Source of the DNA: Cylindrodendrum hubeiense
Lineage: Eukaryota; Ascomycota; Sordariomycetes; Hypocreales; Nectriaceae
DNA length: 64,000 bases
Reading direction: 5' to 3'
Assembly: GCA_014621425.1 (NCBI GenBank)
Contig: JAANBB010000139.1
Coordinates: forward strand, 22,765-86,764
Shown here: positions 1 through 10,948 of the stretch, one piece after another
Layout of the letters: each line of letters opens with the position of its first letter
Numbering within the stretch: position 1 is the stretch's first letter
Translations under genes and position numbers: made by a program
Notes under the pieces: model-generated
Database searches by the model: none
Told to the model about the DNA's origin: nothing
The model's input: the letters and a program-made list of their open reading frames with translations, nothing else

Positions 1-401
1 GCCAAGACTCGGGCCGGTGCAACCGATGACACCCAAATGGTTCGTCCCAGAGGAGTTAACACTCGCCGACATGCTAGTGTTTATGGAAGTCGCTGACACT
101 TAGCGTGGCGGGGTACCACAATATTATCGCTATTTGGAGGACTTTGTGGGGAAGTACTAATACCGGGAGTTGGCCGTTACGCCTTACAGCGACAGGACCC
201 ACCGTTCGGAAGGCCTAAAGGCGCAAAAACAATAAATTTAAAGCAAGTAGGCCTTGAACCCTAGGCCTTGAAACCCTTGGCCCGGAACCTCATGTATATA
301 AATTCTTCAATCGATCAACCTTTTTCTCTCATTCTATCCAACCCAACCCTTCTCTAATATTTTCCAAACACTTCTCTTGTCCTTAAATATTCTAAGCCAT
401 T
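1..401. promoter_or_regulatory. Upstream region and TATA box of the MFS transporter
   Basis: No coding sequence is visible. A TATATAAA box lies at 295-302, about 100 nt before the start codon at 402, and pyrimidine-rich sequence follows it (320-350), as in many fungal promoters. Just upstream, the sequence AGGCCTTGAACCCT at about 249 is followed by a near-copy at about 263, a short direct repeat that could be a regulator site. Confidence 0.5.
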
Positions 402-1783
402 ATGCGAGGGTCAACTGAGTCTGCAGCTGTAGAGCTTCGTCCTCTTCCCAACGAGGAGGGTTCAGTTGGTTACGACAACGATGAGCAGAACGGCAGCCAT
501 GTTCAGGCTCTACCCCCTGCCGATCAAGGACCAGAAGCCTGGAGATTCCTCATCGCTAGTTTCTTCATCGAAGCACTTCTTTGGGGTAATTCACACCCAT
601 TACCCTCACGTTGGATATTGCCAGCCACTAACAACTAGTAACAGGCTTCCCTCTGAGCTATGGTGTCTTCCAAGATCATTATTCTCGTCAGCCTGAATTC
701 GCTGGAAATAACAACATAGCCATTATTGGAACTTTGGCTACCAGTATCTACTTCATTGGTGCCCCGTTCGCGATGCCTCTTGTGAAGAGGTTCCAGCGAT
801 TTCAACGCTACATGATCGTTGTCGGCTGGTCTGGCTGCGCCATATCCCTCTTTGTCGCGTCATTTTGCTCATCCGTCAATGGCCTTATTGCTACTCAAGG
901 AGTTTTGTACGGAATCAGCTTCTTGATACTGTACTTTCCGTTATTGCGCATGTTGAACGAGTGGTTTGTTCAACGGCGCGGATTCGCCTATGGTGTTCTT
1001 TACGGCGGAGGTGGTGCTTGCGGTGTCGGTCTGCCATTTCTGCTTGAGATGTTGCTGTCAAAGTACGGTTATCGTACAACCCTCCGAGCTGTCGCGGTTG
1101 CTCAGTTCGTCTTGGTCGCTCCTGTCCTTCCATTTGTCAAGGGTCGACTCCCCCCTTCGGCTCATGCTGCATTTAGATCGGTCGACATTCAATTTCTCTC
1201 GGAACCTTTGTTCTATTGCTTCGCCGTATCTAACCTGTTTCAAGGGTTTGCATACTATATCCCCTCACTTTACCTCCCCTCCTATGCTTCTGACCTGGGT
1301 CTGTCTACCACCATGGGTGCTCTCATTCTGGCTTTGAACAATGGGGCTACAGTGTTTGGGCAAGTCGGCTTCGGTTGGCTCTCTGACCGAGTCAATAATG
1401 TTCTTATTCTTGTCTGTGTGTCATCACTTGCATCGGCGATCGCATCATTTGCTCTGTGGGGGTTTGCAAGTTCGCTCGAAACCGTCATCGTTTTTTCTCT
1501 TGTCTACGGGTGGTTTGCCGGAGGCTATGTCGTGTTTTGGACCAAATTCGGTTCTGTTCTGTCCGAAGACCCACAGCTCCCCTTCAGTCTCATGGCCCTG
1601 GGCAGGGGCATTGGAAATATCGCGACTGGCCCAATCGCTGCGAGCTTGACGACAGGCTCCGTTATGTCGGGGTATGGTTTGGGGAAGTTCCAACCGCTCA
1701 TCATCTTCCTTGGAAGCTTTATGCTTTGTTCCTCATTTGGGATTCTCGGATACCCCTTGAGAAGACAACCAGCAAGAATCTGA
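402..1783 (+). CDS. MFS transporter, monocarboxylate-transporter (MCT) type
   Basis: Two exons, 402-585 and 645-1783, joined by a 59-nt intron (GTAATT...ACAG) that restores the frame; 440 aa. The N-terminus is a polar cytosolic tail of about 48 residues. It is followed by the first membrane segment (FLIASFFIEALLWG) and the MCT-type continuation GFPLSYGVFQDHY, then about eleven more hydrophobic segments. The length and the lack of a long central loop fit the fungal MCT branch of the major facilitator superfamily, which moves monocarboxylates and other small organic acids across membranes. It converges with the L-amino-acid oxidase gene, whose products are 2-oxo acids, so uptake or export of such acids is an attractive but unproven substrate guess. 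A TATA box lies about 100 nt upstream. Confidence 0.9.
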
Positions 1784-2217
1784 GGAAAAAAGGTATTGGC
1801 CCTCTAGTGGAAGACTGACGCAGATCCTGAAGAGGAAAATAATACTACTTGGAAAATTTAATGAGTCGGGAACGCGAATTTATTTTTTGAGAATTTGATC
1901 CTTGAGTGCAGCTTTGTGATTATCGATCGATTTGAACTCAATCTAGCGCGAAATGACACTTGGGCACAATGCTCGGTTAAGTGTTAGAGTCATCGTCAGA
2001 ATGGTACCTGCTAGGAGAGATAGCTTTCAAGAATACGTTTAATTGCTTTAATATCATGGCTATTGTTTGTAATCCATTTCAGGTTGCGCATCCCTCTGCT
2101 CCCGGTGATGCTTTCATGGTACATTCACGGAATAGGTCATTCTTAGCAACTTATATCATTTGCTCAAAACGCGTTTGTCGTTTCTGCCAATGGCTTTCAA
2201 ATGTACATGGGGTAAGC
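1784..2217. other. Convergent 3' intergenic region
   Basis: The region lies between the converging ends of the transporter and the oxidase. It is AT-rich and presumably holds both 3' untranslated regions. A 114-codon open frame at 1981-2325 runs into the oxidase gene on the opposite strand and has no recognisable features. Nothing else is seen. Confidence 0.4.
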
Positions 2218-4361
2218 TTAAACGCTGATCCATCGGGCCATCCACGTTTCTGTGATCTGTTTGGCTTCATCCACGAGACCGAGATCCAGCAGCATCTGCA
2301 CGGTTCCCCTTGTAGCGCTCTCTAGAGCACTAAAGATCCACGCGTGCGTGTAACTCGTATGCTCGCCGATAAAGACTGTATTGAACTCGGTCCGCCAGAA
2401 GGCGGGGATATACAGCTGCTGTTGCTGAGTAATAGGCGAGGCCCATGATCCCGCGTGGTGCTCGTCATGCTCCCAGCACTGACGATCCCAGTTCCCAGTC
2501 CAGTTGTCCTCGGCTACAGAGCCATGGATGTCAACTATGGCCTTTTGGACGTAGGCTACGTGTTCATCGTCCGACATGGCGCATGCGACGTTAGCATTTG
2601 AGCCTGAGATGTACGTGGCTAACAAGACACCAGGGCCGGTGCTGTTAATTTCGAAAGAGGGGTAGCAGATCGAGCCAATGAGAGGGATGTTCACGCTACC
2701 GCAACCGCCGTAGATTGGATAGTCAAGATGCTCCCAGAATCGAGTCTCGTACTGGATCACAATTTTTGCGGCAGTACCAAAGTTATATCGGTTGATGGCA
2801 CGTCGCATGAGGCTGGAATAGGCAGGCAGGTCCCAGAAGCGAAGGAGGTTGAGAGGGACACTGTTGAAGATATAGTCGAACTCCTCGGTGGTCGATTTGA
2901 CCTCACGGGGATTGCTACCGAGTGAGCGATAGGAGACGGTAAGTGTGTCATTGGCGCTATTGTGCTTGATGCCATGAATTTTCGAATTGAAGACGACACG
3001 ATCTTTGAGAAGGTTCTCAAAAGCAGCAGGCAGGCGGCTGAGACCGCCGTCAATTGTGCGCCAGTTATCGGCCATGAAGTAAACGGTGTCGTACTCCCAC
3101 ATTGGGCTAATACTATCCGTGGAGGCCACCTCATCGGTAACATTAAGATCCGTCTTCATCACGTGGCGGAGATACTCCACCTCGGAGAAGTCAAAGAGCC
3201 CCTCTTCGACGGCTTGCTTGTGTGCCTTGAAGACATTGCTGGCGTAAAGCTGGAGTTTCTCCGGCGTCATGCCCTTGAATTCATCAAGTGCATCCTCAGC
3301 CTCAGCGACTGCTGTGGCATTGGAGTAGACAGTTTCCTCGGCATATTGAGGATCATTGGCAATCTCACTTTTACCGGGAAAGGTGCCATCTGGACGTCGC
3401 TTGGTGGTGCTCACGGGCGTATTGTCACTCGACTGAATCCAGGGGATAAACTTGACTTGCAAGCTATCATTGCCGGTGTTGAGCCCGTTGAGGACGTCAG
3501 CGAGCTGATACACCATCCGATGATCCATAATTTGGTAGGTTGCGTTGGTGTCTGGATCTGTGAGGGAGTGCGGGAATCGCATGGGACCAAGTTCGGAATA
3601 CTGATGGTCCTCCGGCTTAGAACCGTTGAGGTATGACGTTCTAACGCGACCACCCACACGGCCAGAGGACTCGATAATCTTCCAATTGTGGATGCCCACT
3701 GAATCAAGTAACAGCTACGACATAGAGTAAGCTGAACTGAACAACCTGAATTGACAAAAGTAAATCACCAATAGCGAAAGTTCAGACTTACAGATGTCAT
3801 AAGGCCAGACATACCACCGCCAAGAATGCCAAACGACTTGTTCTTAGTTGCTGCAACAAACACATCATCAGGTTCCTTTTGCTTCATGTACTCGACGCCA
3901 TCAAACCAAGGACCCAGGGGCTCAGCTACGTCTGAAAGAGTGGCTCGACGGGTCAGCCTTTTGCCCTTGACGTTGACTTTCTCAGACCTTCCGACAAGTC
4001 CGCCGTCAACAAAGGCGTGAAGGCAGCCAGTGATAACATCAGAGGGAGCCACCCAGACAAACTTATTTGGACGCCGATCTTCCCAGTCCACGTGACGCTT
4101 TGCAGCTTGGTGGCTGCCAATATACGTGCGTCCAATTTGATGGTGTGCCTGAGAAAGCGAATCAAGCGTGCATGAGCCATACACGATTGCTAGCTCGCCA
4201 TTAAGATCCTCGTGGTATTCAACATGGATGTTGTGGAGACCATCCTGCTCGACCTCAAAAGGTCCCTGAAACGAGATTGATTGGCTAATGGTCGGTTGGG
4301 CGACACAAAGGCCGTACAAGGCGGTCGCAACACCAAGCAGTTTAGACATGTGTGGAGCCAT
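2218..4361 (-). CDS. Secreted FAD-dependent L-amino-acid oxidase
   Basis: Two exons, 4361-3792 and 3714-2218, with a 77-nt intron (GTAAGT...TAG); 688 aa. A signal-peptide-like N-terminus (hydrophobic residues about 8-22) is followed by a beta-rich leader of about 150 residues. The dinucleotide-binding motif GILGGGMSGL is at about 178-187, and the splice leads straight into LLLDSVGIHNWKIIE and the second FAD motif SGRVGGRVRT. ELGPMRFP and, near the end, FIGEHTSYTHAWIFSALESA are characteristic of fungal L-amino-acid oxidases in the flavin amine oxidase family (PF01593 as I recall). The enzyme oxidises L-amino acids to 2-oxo acids, ammonia and hydrogen peroxide, usually outside the cell, and serves nitrogen scavenging or antimicrobial defence. 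Substrate preference cannot be read from sequence. Confidence 0.93.
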
Positions 4362-4460
4362 GTTGAGGTGGTCAGAACTCCTTTGGTGTCAATTGGTCTG
4401 TGTTTCAAAGCTAGAGACTATGCTGCATCGTTAAGAACTATTAGGATAGCGACCGAATGT

Positions 4461-4468
4461 TTTATATA
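4461..4468 (-). promoter_or_regulatory. TATA box of the L-amino-acid oxidase gene
   Basis: On the minus strand the sequence reads TATATAAA, exactly 100 nt upstream of the ATG at 4361. The position and consensus fit a fungal core promoter. This is a sequence match only. Confidence 0.5.
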
Positions 4469-7400
4469 CAGGTAATTCTACACTCCAACTCCGAGATCCG
4501 GTTCATATCACAGTAGCTACTCACGGGTCCCCATGTCCCCATGTCGTCCACATGAGCGTCGTCGTACCCGGAGCCTTTCGATGACGCGGCTATCCATAAT
4601 CGGGGACAGAACAGTTATCCGGACCGGCCCGTCGCTGAGCCGTTGATAGTAAGCAAGATATACCATTTTACGTAATTTCCGTGACCCTTTCAAATTGAAA
4701 AGACTAGGGTTAGGTGAACCAGACTCCTACAGTCGAGTTGGTTTGTAAGTGATAGTCATGCGTCGAGAACTTTTGAAAACCCACTTACAATGTAGGAGTC
4801 TCCACCTCGAGATATCGGCTACAGGTGAACCATTAATGGAGTCTCGAAAATTGGGGCAGTGGTCAGGGTCTTCCGAGCCACTTGTCGCTCCGAGTTCCCC
4901 AAGAGCAGATTTGGCCGGCCGTGACCCCGTTGTGATAGACATGAGCTCAATTATCCTTCAGGGTTGTTGATATGCTTAGTTGTAGTTGGGGAATCAAGAC
5001 AGTCCCGCATGATAAGAGTGAGGGGAAGCCGGTTGAACCCCGCAAATGCCGGGTGTGGTATCGACTCAGGCCCCAGGGATACCCCCATTTCACTACTGAT
5101 ATGGTTGTTGCTCCGTAACTCGCCGTACTAGACAGGCCTACCCTTGCAGACTCGGGGGAGCACCGCTCAACTACCTATTGTGGCACATTGCCTTATCGTT
5201 ATCATTGGCATTCGAGAAGATCAACAATCGTAGCGCACAAGACGGTAATGAATGACGACCGCCCTTGGTCCTTCTCACGATAACTGCTGCTTTCACCAAT
5301 TCGGGAAGGCATGGGTTGTGTTGAAATTCGACTTGAACGGGGAAGCGGTGTATAAATTGATTTAAGTTCCGAAGCGCCACTTCTTCACAATTCGCCAACC
5401 TGTGATCAATGAAGGTTCTTAGAGTTGCGATAAGCGACTACAGCAAAAGTGGAGACTTTTACAGGGGGCGTCCGGAGCTAGAACTTCAAAGAGAGATCGC
5501 CGTTCCTTTCTCCAGCCAGGTTGCATCCCGGCACTTTTTCTGCTCCCGAAGACTGCTGACGAGTGAAACTATCATGGTTAAGAAGTGGTAGTTTGGATGG
5601 AGATAAGGCCATTGACACTGCGTCGGCCGAGGTAGAAGCATCCGCAGCAGTGTGAACCGCATCTAATGCCGAATTGCGGATATTCCTGCCTGCCTTCTTG
5701 TTTGCTATCAGCAGGTTGGCCGTGTGTTGGCCTATCTTGCCTGACTCGGAATGCATGGGGATGCAACATTGCAACAGTCCAGCGTAAAAAAGGCGCTCTC
5801 CACCCAAGGCGTCGCTAATCCACATGCTGAATCAATTGATTGGGCATCCAGGACTAGCCCTTGCTCCCTGCGCGCATTTTCAATATTTTCAAACCTCCCG
5901 CATTGATGTATTGAGGTTCAAAGAATTATTTTCTAAGCGTGGGGGTTCAGTCCCAAGACCCGCTTCCTATCGTCTATTATTTATGTACGCTGACAAGGGA
6001 AAAGCAATTTGCTATCCTCTGCCAACAAAGGAGTGAGTGCAGCCAGAGATGATATTAGAAAGGGTCACTGAGACAAGTTGTTAAGATATCGATTTGCTTA
6101 AGATGAATAATATTTTATAGCGAGATAACTACTGATATTGATGTGTCTAATCTAATAACATCCCTAAGAGAGTGATTTGAGTGTATATTATCCACAGATA
6201 ATTACCAACTTACTATTATAACTCGTCCAGAATTTTTGCAGATATTATCAAGGCTGGCCTGCTTAATCTCAGACGGTCCTTAAGACGAGATTAATAGCTA
6301 ATAGTTTGCTTGGCGACATGAAGGGGATTGATGTGATAAATGTGGCCATGCCAATGACATAGGATAGCATTAGACCTGCGATACGTTGAAATCTTGTATT
6401 GGCGACTCTATCGTACGACAGTGATGTTGGTCCAATTTCAAGTGACGTGTTTGTCATTTCTGTCTTGATGTATCCGTTATGGTTGTTGGATTTAAAGCTT
6501 GTTTGGGCGCTGTGTTTGTGTATGTTAAAGGTCGCGAAAAAGGTTCAGGCGAAGCTGAACGAAGTTGCTACTCAGAGAATGAATAAGGAAGATGAGAAGG
6601 GAAATTGCCGTGTGCAGCTGTTCATTCTGGAGTACAGTTTGCACCTGGCCGTTCATTTGAAACAAGTTTAGTGTGATCGGGGGCCGGTCAATACGTGGCT
6701 CGCGATCACAGGAATGAAATCTGCGGATGAGAAAAGATGTTCACCTCGATGCGCAAATCGGACTCATGAAAACCGAGCCTACCATTGGGCCCCTCGTTGC
6801 GTATTATGTTCATGAGGGGTTAGTTTTAAATTATTTTCCTATCACATTCGATCCTCGATCCTTGGGCGGCTACATTACTTGAGTCAAGGCCGAGTTACAG
6901 GGTCGAGAACCACCAGGAGGAGCCCGAATCTGCCTTGTGGTGACGGTGTCTCGCATCTTCAACGAATCACTGGCCTCGAGATTGAGATCGTATGGGGAAA
7001 CTCAATTTCAGCCACAAAGTCGGTCGGCTCACGCTAAAATCTTGATCCAAGCGCGTCGCAAACAATAATAACGACAGACGTCGCACGGGCTGTATATGGG
7101 AGCTATCACAATTACAGAGCTCACTTTTAAGGGTTTGCTGCGGTAATTCCCATCATCTCAAGTGACTCGACTTTCTGCACCCGAGTCTCACTGATTCTAT
7201 TAACGACCATTTAGTTTCAAGCCACGGAATGCCATCTAGCTACTAGTTTCGACGGTTTTAGTTAATTTCCAATAGACAAGTCTCAACTCGGGAAATCGGC
7301 GGTGCCGCAGTAGCGAGATCAACCGCTCCAGTCCTTAAGCTCAGCTGACGCCTTAAGGCTTACTGCGTCAATTAGTGCGTAGGCTTTGCTTCAGTCCGAC

Positions 7401-7979
7401 GTGATATTTGACAAGATCAGACCTTGGCGTTCTTCTAGCCCGAGGAAGCTGAACACAGTAGGCTAACATTGATGATATAAGTCAACTGTTGCAATGCACG
7501 TCGAGGTCGAAGCTTCTGCTCGTGTGCTTGAGTCATGCTGTGGTACTCGGATTTCTGCAAATGAGTAACAACATGAAGGGGGATTTGCTTACCATTAGCT
7601 GTCTTTGTTTGGCAGATAGAGGTCATGTGCACCCCATATGCTCGCGCTGTGATCCCGCTCCTCCGCCAAAAAGGCTGATTGCTTGTCTCTTGCGCTACCA
7701 AACCGTTTGGGTCTAGAATGAGACGAACCGGAATTTGAGTACATATCAAGGATATCGCTCGTAGCGTTATTTGCAATTAGTCTTGCCGAGATGCCGAGCC
7801 TAGGTTGGCGCTACAATGGCCAATTCCAGATCCGGTAAATGTAGGACTAAGTTAGCCCCGCTCCTGTTCACGCTTTATGGGGGGACGGCCGGGCCTTTAC
7901 AACACTTAATAATGTTATAACATCTGGCATTTCCCAATCGTCACATCCACAAACGAATTCCATCCTGCTTTACCAATTC
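4469..7979. other. AT-rich gene desert with repeat relics
   Basis: About 3.5 kb without a credible gene. Open frames are short (under 115 codons), overlap on both strands and show no domain. The AT-rich stretch around 6060-6300 looks like transition-mutated (RIP-type) DNA. A 68-bp segment at 5811-5878 recurs at 11586-11653 (annotated separately). A perfect 12-bp palindrome, ATGTTATAACAT, lies at 7912-7923, just upstream of the next gene. No recognisable transposase or reverse transcriptase motif is left. Confidence 0.5.
5811..5878 (+). repeat. Dispersed repeat, right-half copy
   Basis: These 68 bases match 11586-11653 with seven substitutions (about 90% identity by eye), in the same orientation. 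Similarity fades beyond the segment. It is most likely a remnant of a mobile element whose longest visible copy lies at 11444-11653. Confidence 0.75.
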
Positions 7980-8011
7980 ATGGCAAGTCAGATTGCCATA
8001 TCGATCTTATC

Positions 8012-8740
8012 ATGTCTGTCGAAACTTCCTGCACCTTCTATTTCGCTGATCTCAATGAAAATGTTGGACAAATTGTCACACGAACAGTCTCTTGTAACAG
8101 TGACTACACTGATTGCACATTGGAAGCTTCTGATGGCGGAGCTTTGGAGGCAATATGTGACTCGGAGCTCCACGAGACTGGCGGGATCGACACTGGTCAC
8201 TACTATTATTTTTGCGCCTGTAACGGCAAACATGCTACGGTTCCTTATATTGTCACTTGCGACGCCAGGTGTTATGACCTCACAACCAAATTCGACAGCT
8301 GCAACCTAGTCGATCTTGTCAACGGATACGCAGAGGGTAGTGATTCAATGACTTCCACAGACGATTTGTGCAACCATTTCACATGCGATTCAACAGGCAC
8401 AAACTGTACCACTAGCGACACGGACGGGGGGCAAATGTACTTTTGCGACAACACCGATCAAGATTATGTCGGCTCGGACACACAGTCTTACGTCTGCAAT
8501 TGCCATGGTCCTGCAACTATTCCAGAGGAATTCCGGGGTGTAAACCCCAAGACTGAGGGAACATCTTGTGGAAATTCCGATTCACCTTCCAGCAGCGGGG
8601 AAAGCAGTTCCGGCAGCTCTGGGTCCGCCAATAACTCCGATTCGGGTGATTCGGGAAATTCAGGACCAGCAAGAGCGATTGGCTCAACTTCTCGAGTCTT
8701 GCTATTCTCATTATTCGCCCTTTCCTTGATGAGGCTTTAA
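8012..8740 (+). CDS. Cys-rich, Ser-rich putative GPI-anchored surface protein
   Basis: A 242-aa frame with about 20 cysteines in the first 185 residues, several as Cys-x-Cys or Cys-x(3)-Cys pairs, and potential N-glycosylation sites. A Ser/Gly/Asn-rich linker at about 190-220 (SSGESSSGSSGSANNSDSG) leads to a C-terminus with small residues followed by a hydrophobic tail (VLLFSLFALSLMRL), the layout of a GPI-anchor signal. Such proteins are displayed on the fungal wall or membrane. The oddity is the start: the first in-frame ATG gives no signal peptide, while an ATG at 7980 in another frame encodes a hydrophobic leader-like stretch (MASQIAISILSCLS) that runs into this region. Either a one-base error separates leader from body, or the start is different. 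I do not recognise the family. Confidence 0.6.
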   Translation: MSVETSCTFYFADLNENVGQIVTRTVSCNSDYTDCTLEASDGGALEAICDSELHETGGIDTGHYYYFCACNGKHATVPYIVTCDARCYDLTTKFDSCNLVDLVNGYAEGSDSMTSTDDLCNHFTCDSTGTNCTTSDTDGGQMYFCDNTDQDYVGSDTQSYVCNCHGPATIPEEFRGVNPKTEGTSCGNSDSPSSSGESSSGSSGSANNSDSGDSGNSGPARAIGSTSRVLLFSLFALSLMRL

Positions 8741-9592
8741 TCTTTCATCAAGAACTGATGTTATCACTTACGCCTGATATTTTGAGAAAGATGGTGCCAC
8801 TACCACCAATAAGCTCGATCGGCATTGAATTACTGCCCAAATACCAGCCGCCACGGACTAGAAGGTAGCGTATGCATTTGTGACTCAGTAAAACGAATGG
8901 TATGCGAGGATCACGGCCGACGTACGCTTCGAAATATTGTCTTTGACGCTCGTCACTCACAAAGACGGAGTTGCTAGTACAAATTCTGCTTTACGGGCGC
9001 TAGGGACGAGACGATAGGAACCCATCACAGGATGTGATTCGGGGGTGGTCTACTCAACGACTCGGTAGGCAACTTCTTTGAAGGCGGGGAAGGGGGCACT
9101 GTAGATCAGCATTCATTCAAGCTTCTCTGCCTCAGCACATTAACGGTGGAGAAAGATAATCACTCAATGTTATATATTGGTTGCTGCTAATTGCTTACAC
9201 TGGGAGGGATCTGGGCAAATCAATATTGATCGACCACTTGTGCCCCACCCAAATCCTGCACCACGGGAAATGTAATGTAGGAGGACGTAGTTGTACTGTT
9301 GTATTGGTTGGATTTGGCTCGTGGGCCGGTGGGCTAGGGATGACACGGAATTGTGCGAGCTACTAGAGATATTTCAGACGTTGCATGAAGAAAAGAAAGG
9401 ACTTGTAAAGACCTAGGGCGACCAAGGCGGTGTAGATATAGACTTCTTGCTAACGAATTGAAAGTGTCAATGAGCACGAACAGTATTCGGAGGGACCCGA
9501 GTTAGTTCCAGAAACTTAGTCGGCCTCTGGCCTCTTTCCATAGACTGAGCATCTTTGGCCGAATTAGTATTAACCATGACGACAAACCGGGG
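8741..9592. other. Intergenic region without visible gene
   Basis: The region lies between the 3' ends of two converging genes. Open frames are below 75 codons and unremarkable. No repeat, RNA gene or promoter element is recognised. Confidence 0.4.
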
Positions 9593-10948
9593 CTATACAT
9601 ACATCGGCCAATATGCATGAATGCTAGGGTCATTGAGATCTCTTCTGACCTTGCTCAAAAACACTATCACCTCCTCCTGAGACCAACCGAGGATACGCGT
9701 AAATGGAGCCATTGAAACTGATTTAAGGCCAGTGGACATATTTTCGTTATTCCACAATCCGAGTTCCTTGTGCTTCTTGTCTTTTGGCCAACGGTTTGTC
9801 GGCCACTTGAACCATTCCTCAACGACATTGGCAAACCCAATATCCTCCAAGACAGCTTTAAGGCCCTTTAAATCTTGTAATGGCAGTACAGCCTTGATTG
9901 AAGATTCATGCAGCAGCTTCATGCAGGTAGAGAGGTCGGAGTCTTCCTTAAGAGTACCGTCATCGGAGTAAGCAAATACACCAAACTCCTGTAGTTCTAC
10001 GTAACCACCTGGTTCAAGATTACTATGATATGTTAGGTAATTGAGATCGTTATTGATGTGCATAATCTTACTCGTAAACTTTCTGTAGATATTCTGGCCA
10101 GTTTTTGATACTGAAGTTCATCATCCTGCTATGGATGTAATCGAAGGGCTCAGAATAGTTCCACTCCTCATCCAAATCGTCGATAACAAACCGGGCATTA
10201 GGTGGAACACTGTTCATAAGTCAGTGAATACTCGAAGAGAAGAGCCGAGCAAAAGCATACAAGCCAGGCTGAATTGGGGATAAGTCAATACCGACCACCT
10301 AGGTTCAGTCAACTATCGATGTTCACCATGTGTCCAATATATATACCTCTACGTCCGGGTGTTCATCAGCATAGTCAATTGCCCAAATCCCAGTACCAGT
10401 TCCCACATCAAGTACTCGCTGTACGTTTTTATCCGAGATGTTTGGTGGCGCGAGACCGAGAGAGTTATCGAACGTCAAGAGAAATATGTGATGTTGCAGG
10501 TCTGTTTAGAGAGTGTCAGTAAAGTTGTGACAGCTGGAATCGCATCTTTACCAAGTCGTTCATTTTCTACCTCGTCGTTTGGCATCACGTATCCTGTTGT
10601 AGGTCAATGAGGGGGCAATTTTTATTGAGCCTCTGAATCCAGTGACCGTGTAGATGCTTCACATACTGCCATCTTTGTATCGGTGATAGGTTCTTCCATT
10701 TTCACGGCGGTAGTCAATTATGGAGCTTGACATGCTCTGAGTTGATGAAGTCGCATCCTGCGAGATACCTCGAGTAAGTATACTGGCCGTTGGAGCAAAT
10801 ACGATATGAGAGTCCCAACCTCGCCAAGTGAAGAGTCCACATCGTCAGGGACCAAATTCTAATAGGTAATGAGTTTGGGTTGTACAAGGGTTACACGAAG
10901 CCGAACCTCGTCAGTAATGACAGCTGGGGGAGGGGGGGTTATCACCAT
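9593..10948 (-). CDS. LaeA-like SAM-dependent methyltransferase
   Basis: Eight exons can be placed by splice sites and protein continuity: 10948-10907, 10858-10820, 10757-10667, 10593-10552, 10501-10347, 10298-10261, 10209-10072 and 10022-9593. Together they make 975 nt, 324 aa, with seven introns of 48-73 nt. The protein starts with a short proline-rich leader and an acidic DDVDSSLGED segment, then SSSIIDYRRENGRTYH. The SAM-binding motif I is LDVGTGTGIW (about 102-111), followed by VVGIDLSPIQPGF (motif II area) and DYIHSRMM. The end carries the family signature MAPFTRILGWS and SIHAYWPMYV, just short of the usual tail. These are hallmarks of the fungal LaeA-like family, whose founder controls secondary metabolism from the nucleus. 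Most paralogues, probably including this one, have unknown substrates. No biosynthetic backbone gene lies nearby. Confidence 0.9.

Noticed and set aside
4980..5170. Possible tRNA-like stretch containing GGTTGAACCCCGC
   Set aside because: No complete cloverleaf could be drawn: the D-arm and acceptor pairing are missing and the T-loop lacks the TTCGA core.
6399..6671. Plus-strand 90-codon frame with a hydrophobic start in the AT-rich desert
   Set aside because: It lies in repeat-decayed DNA, overlaps a comparable frame on the other strand and has no known motif.
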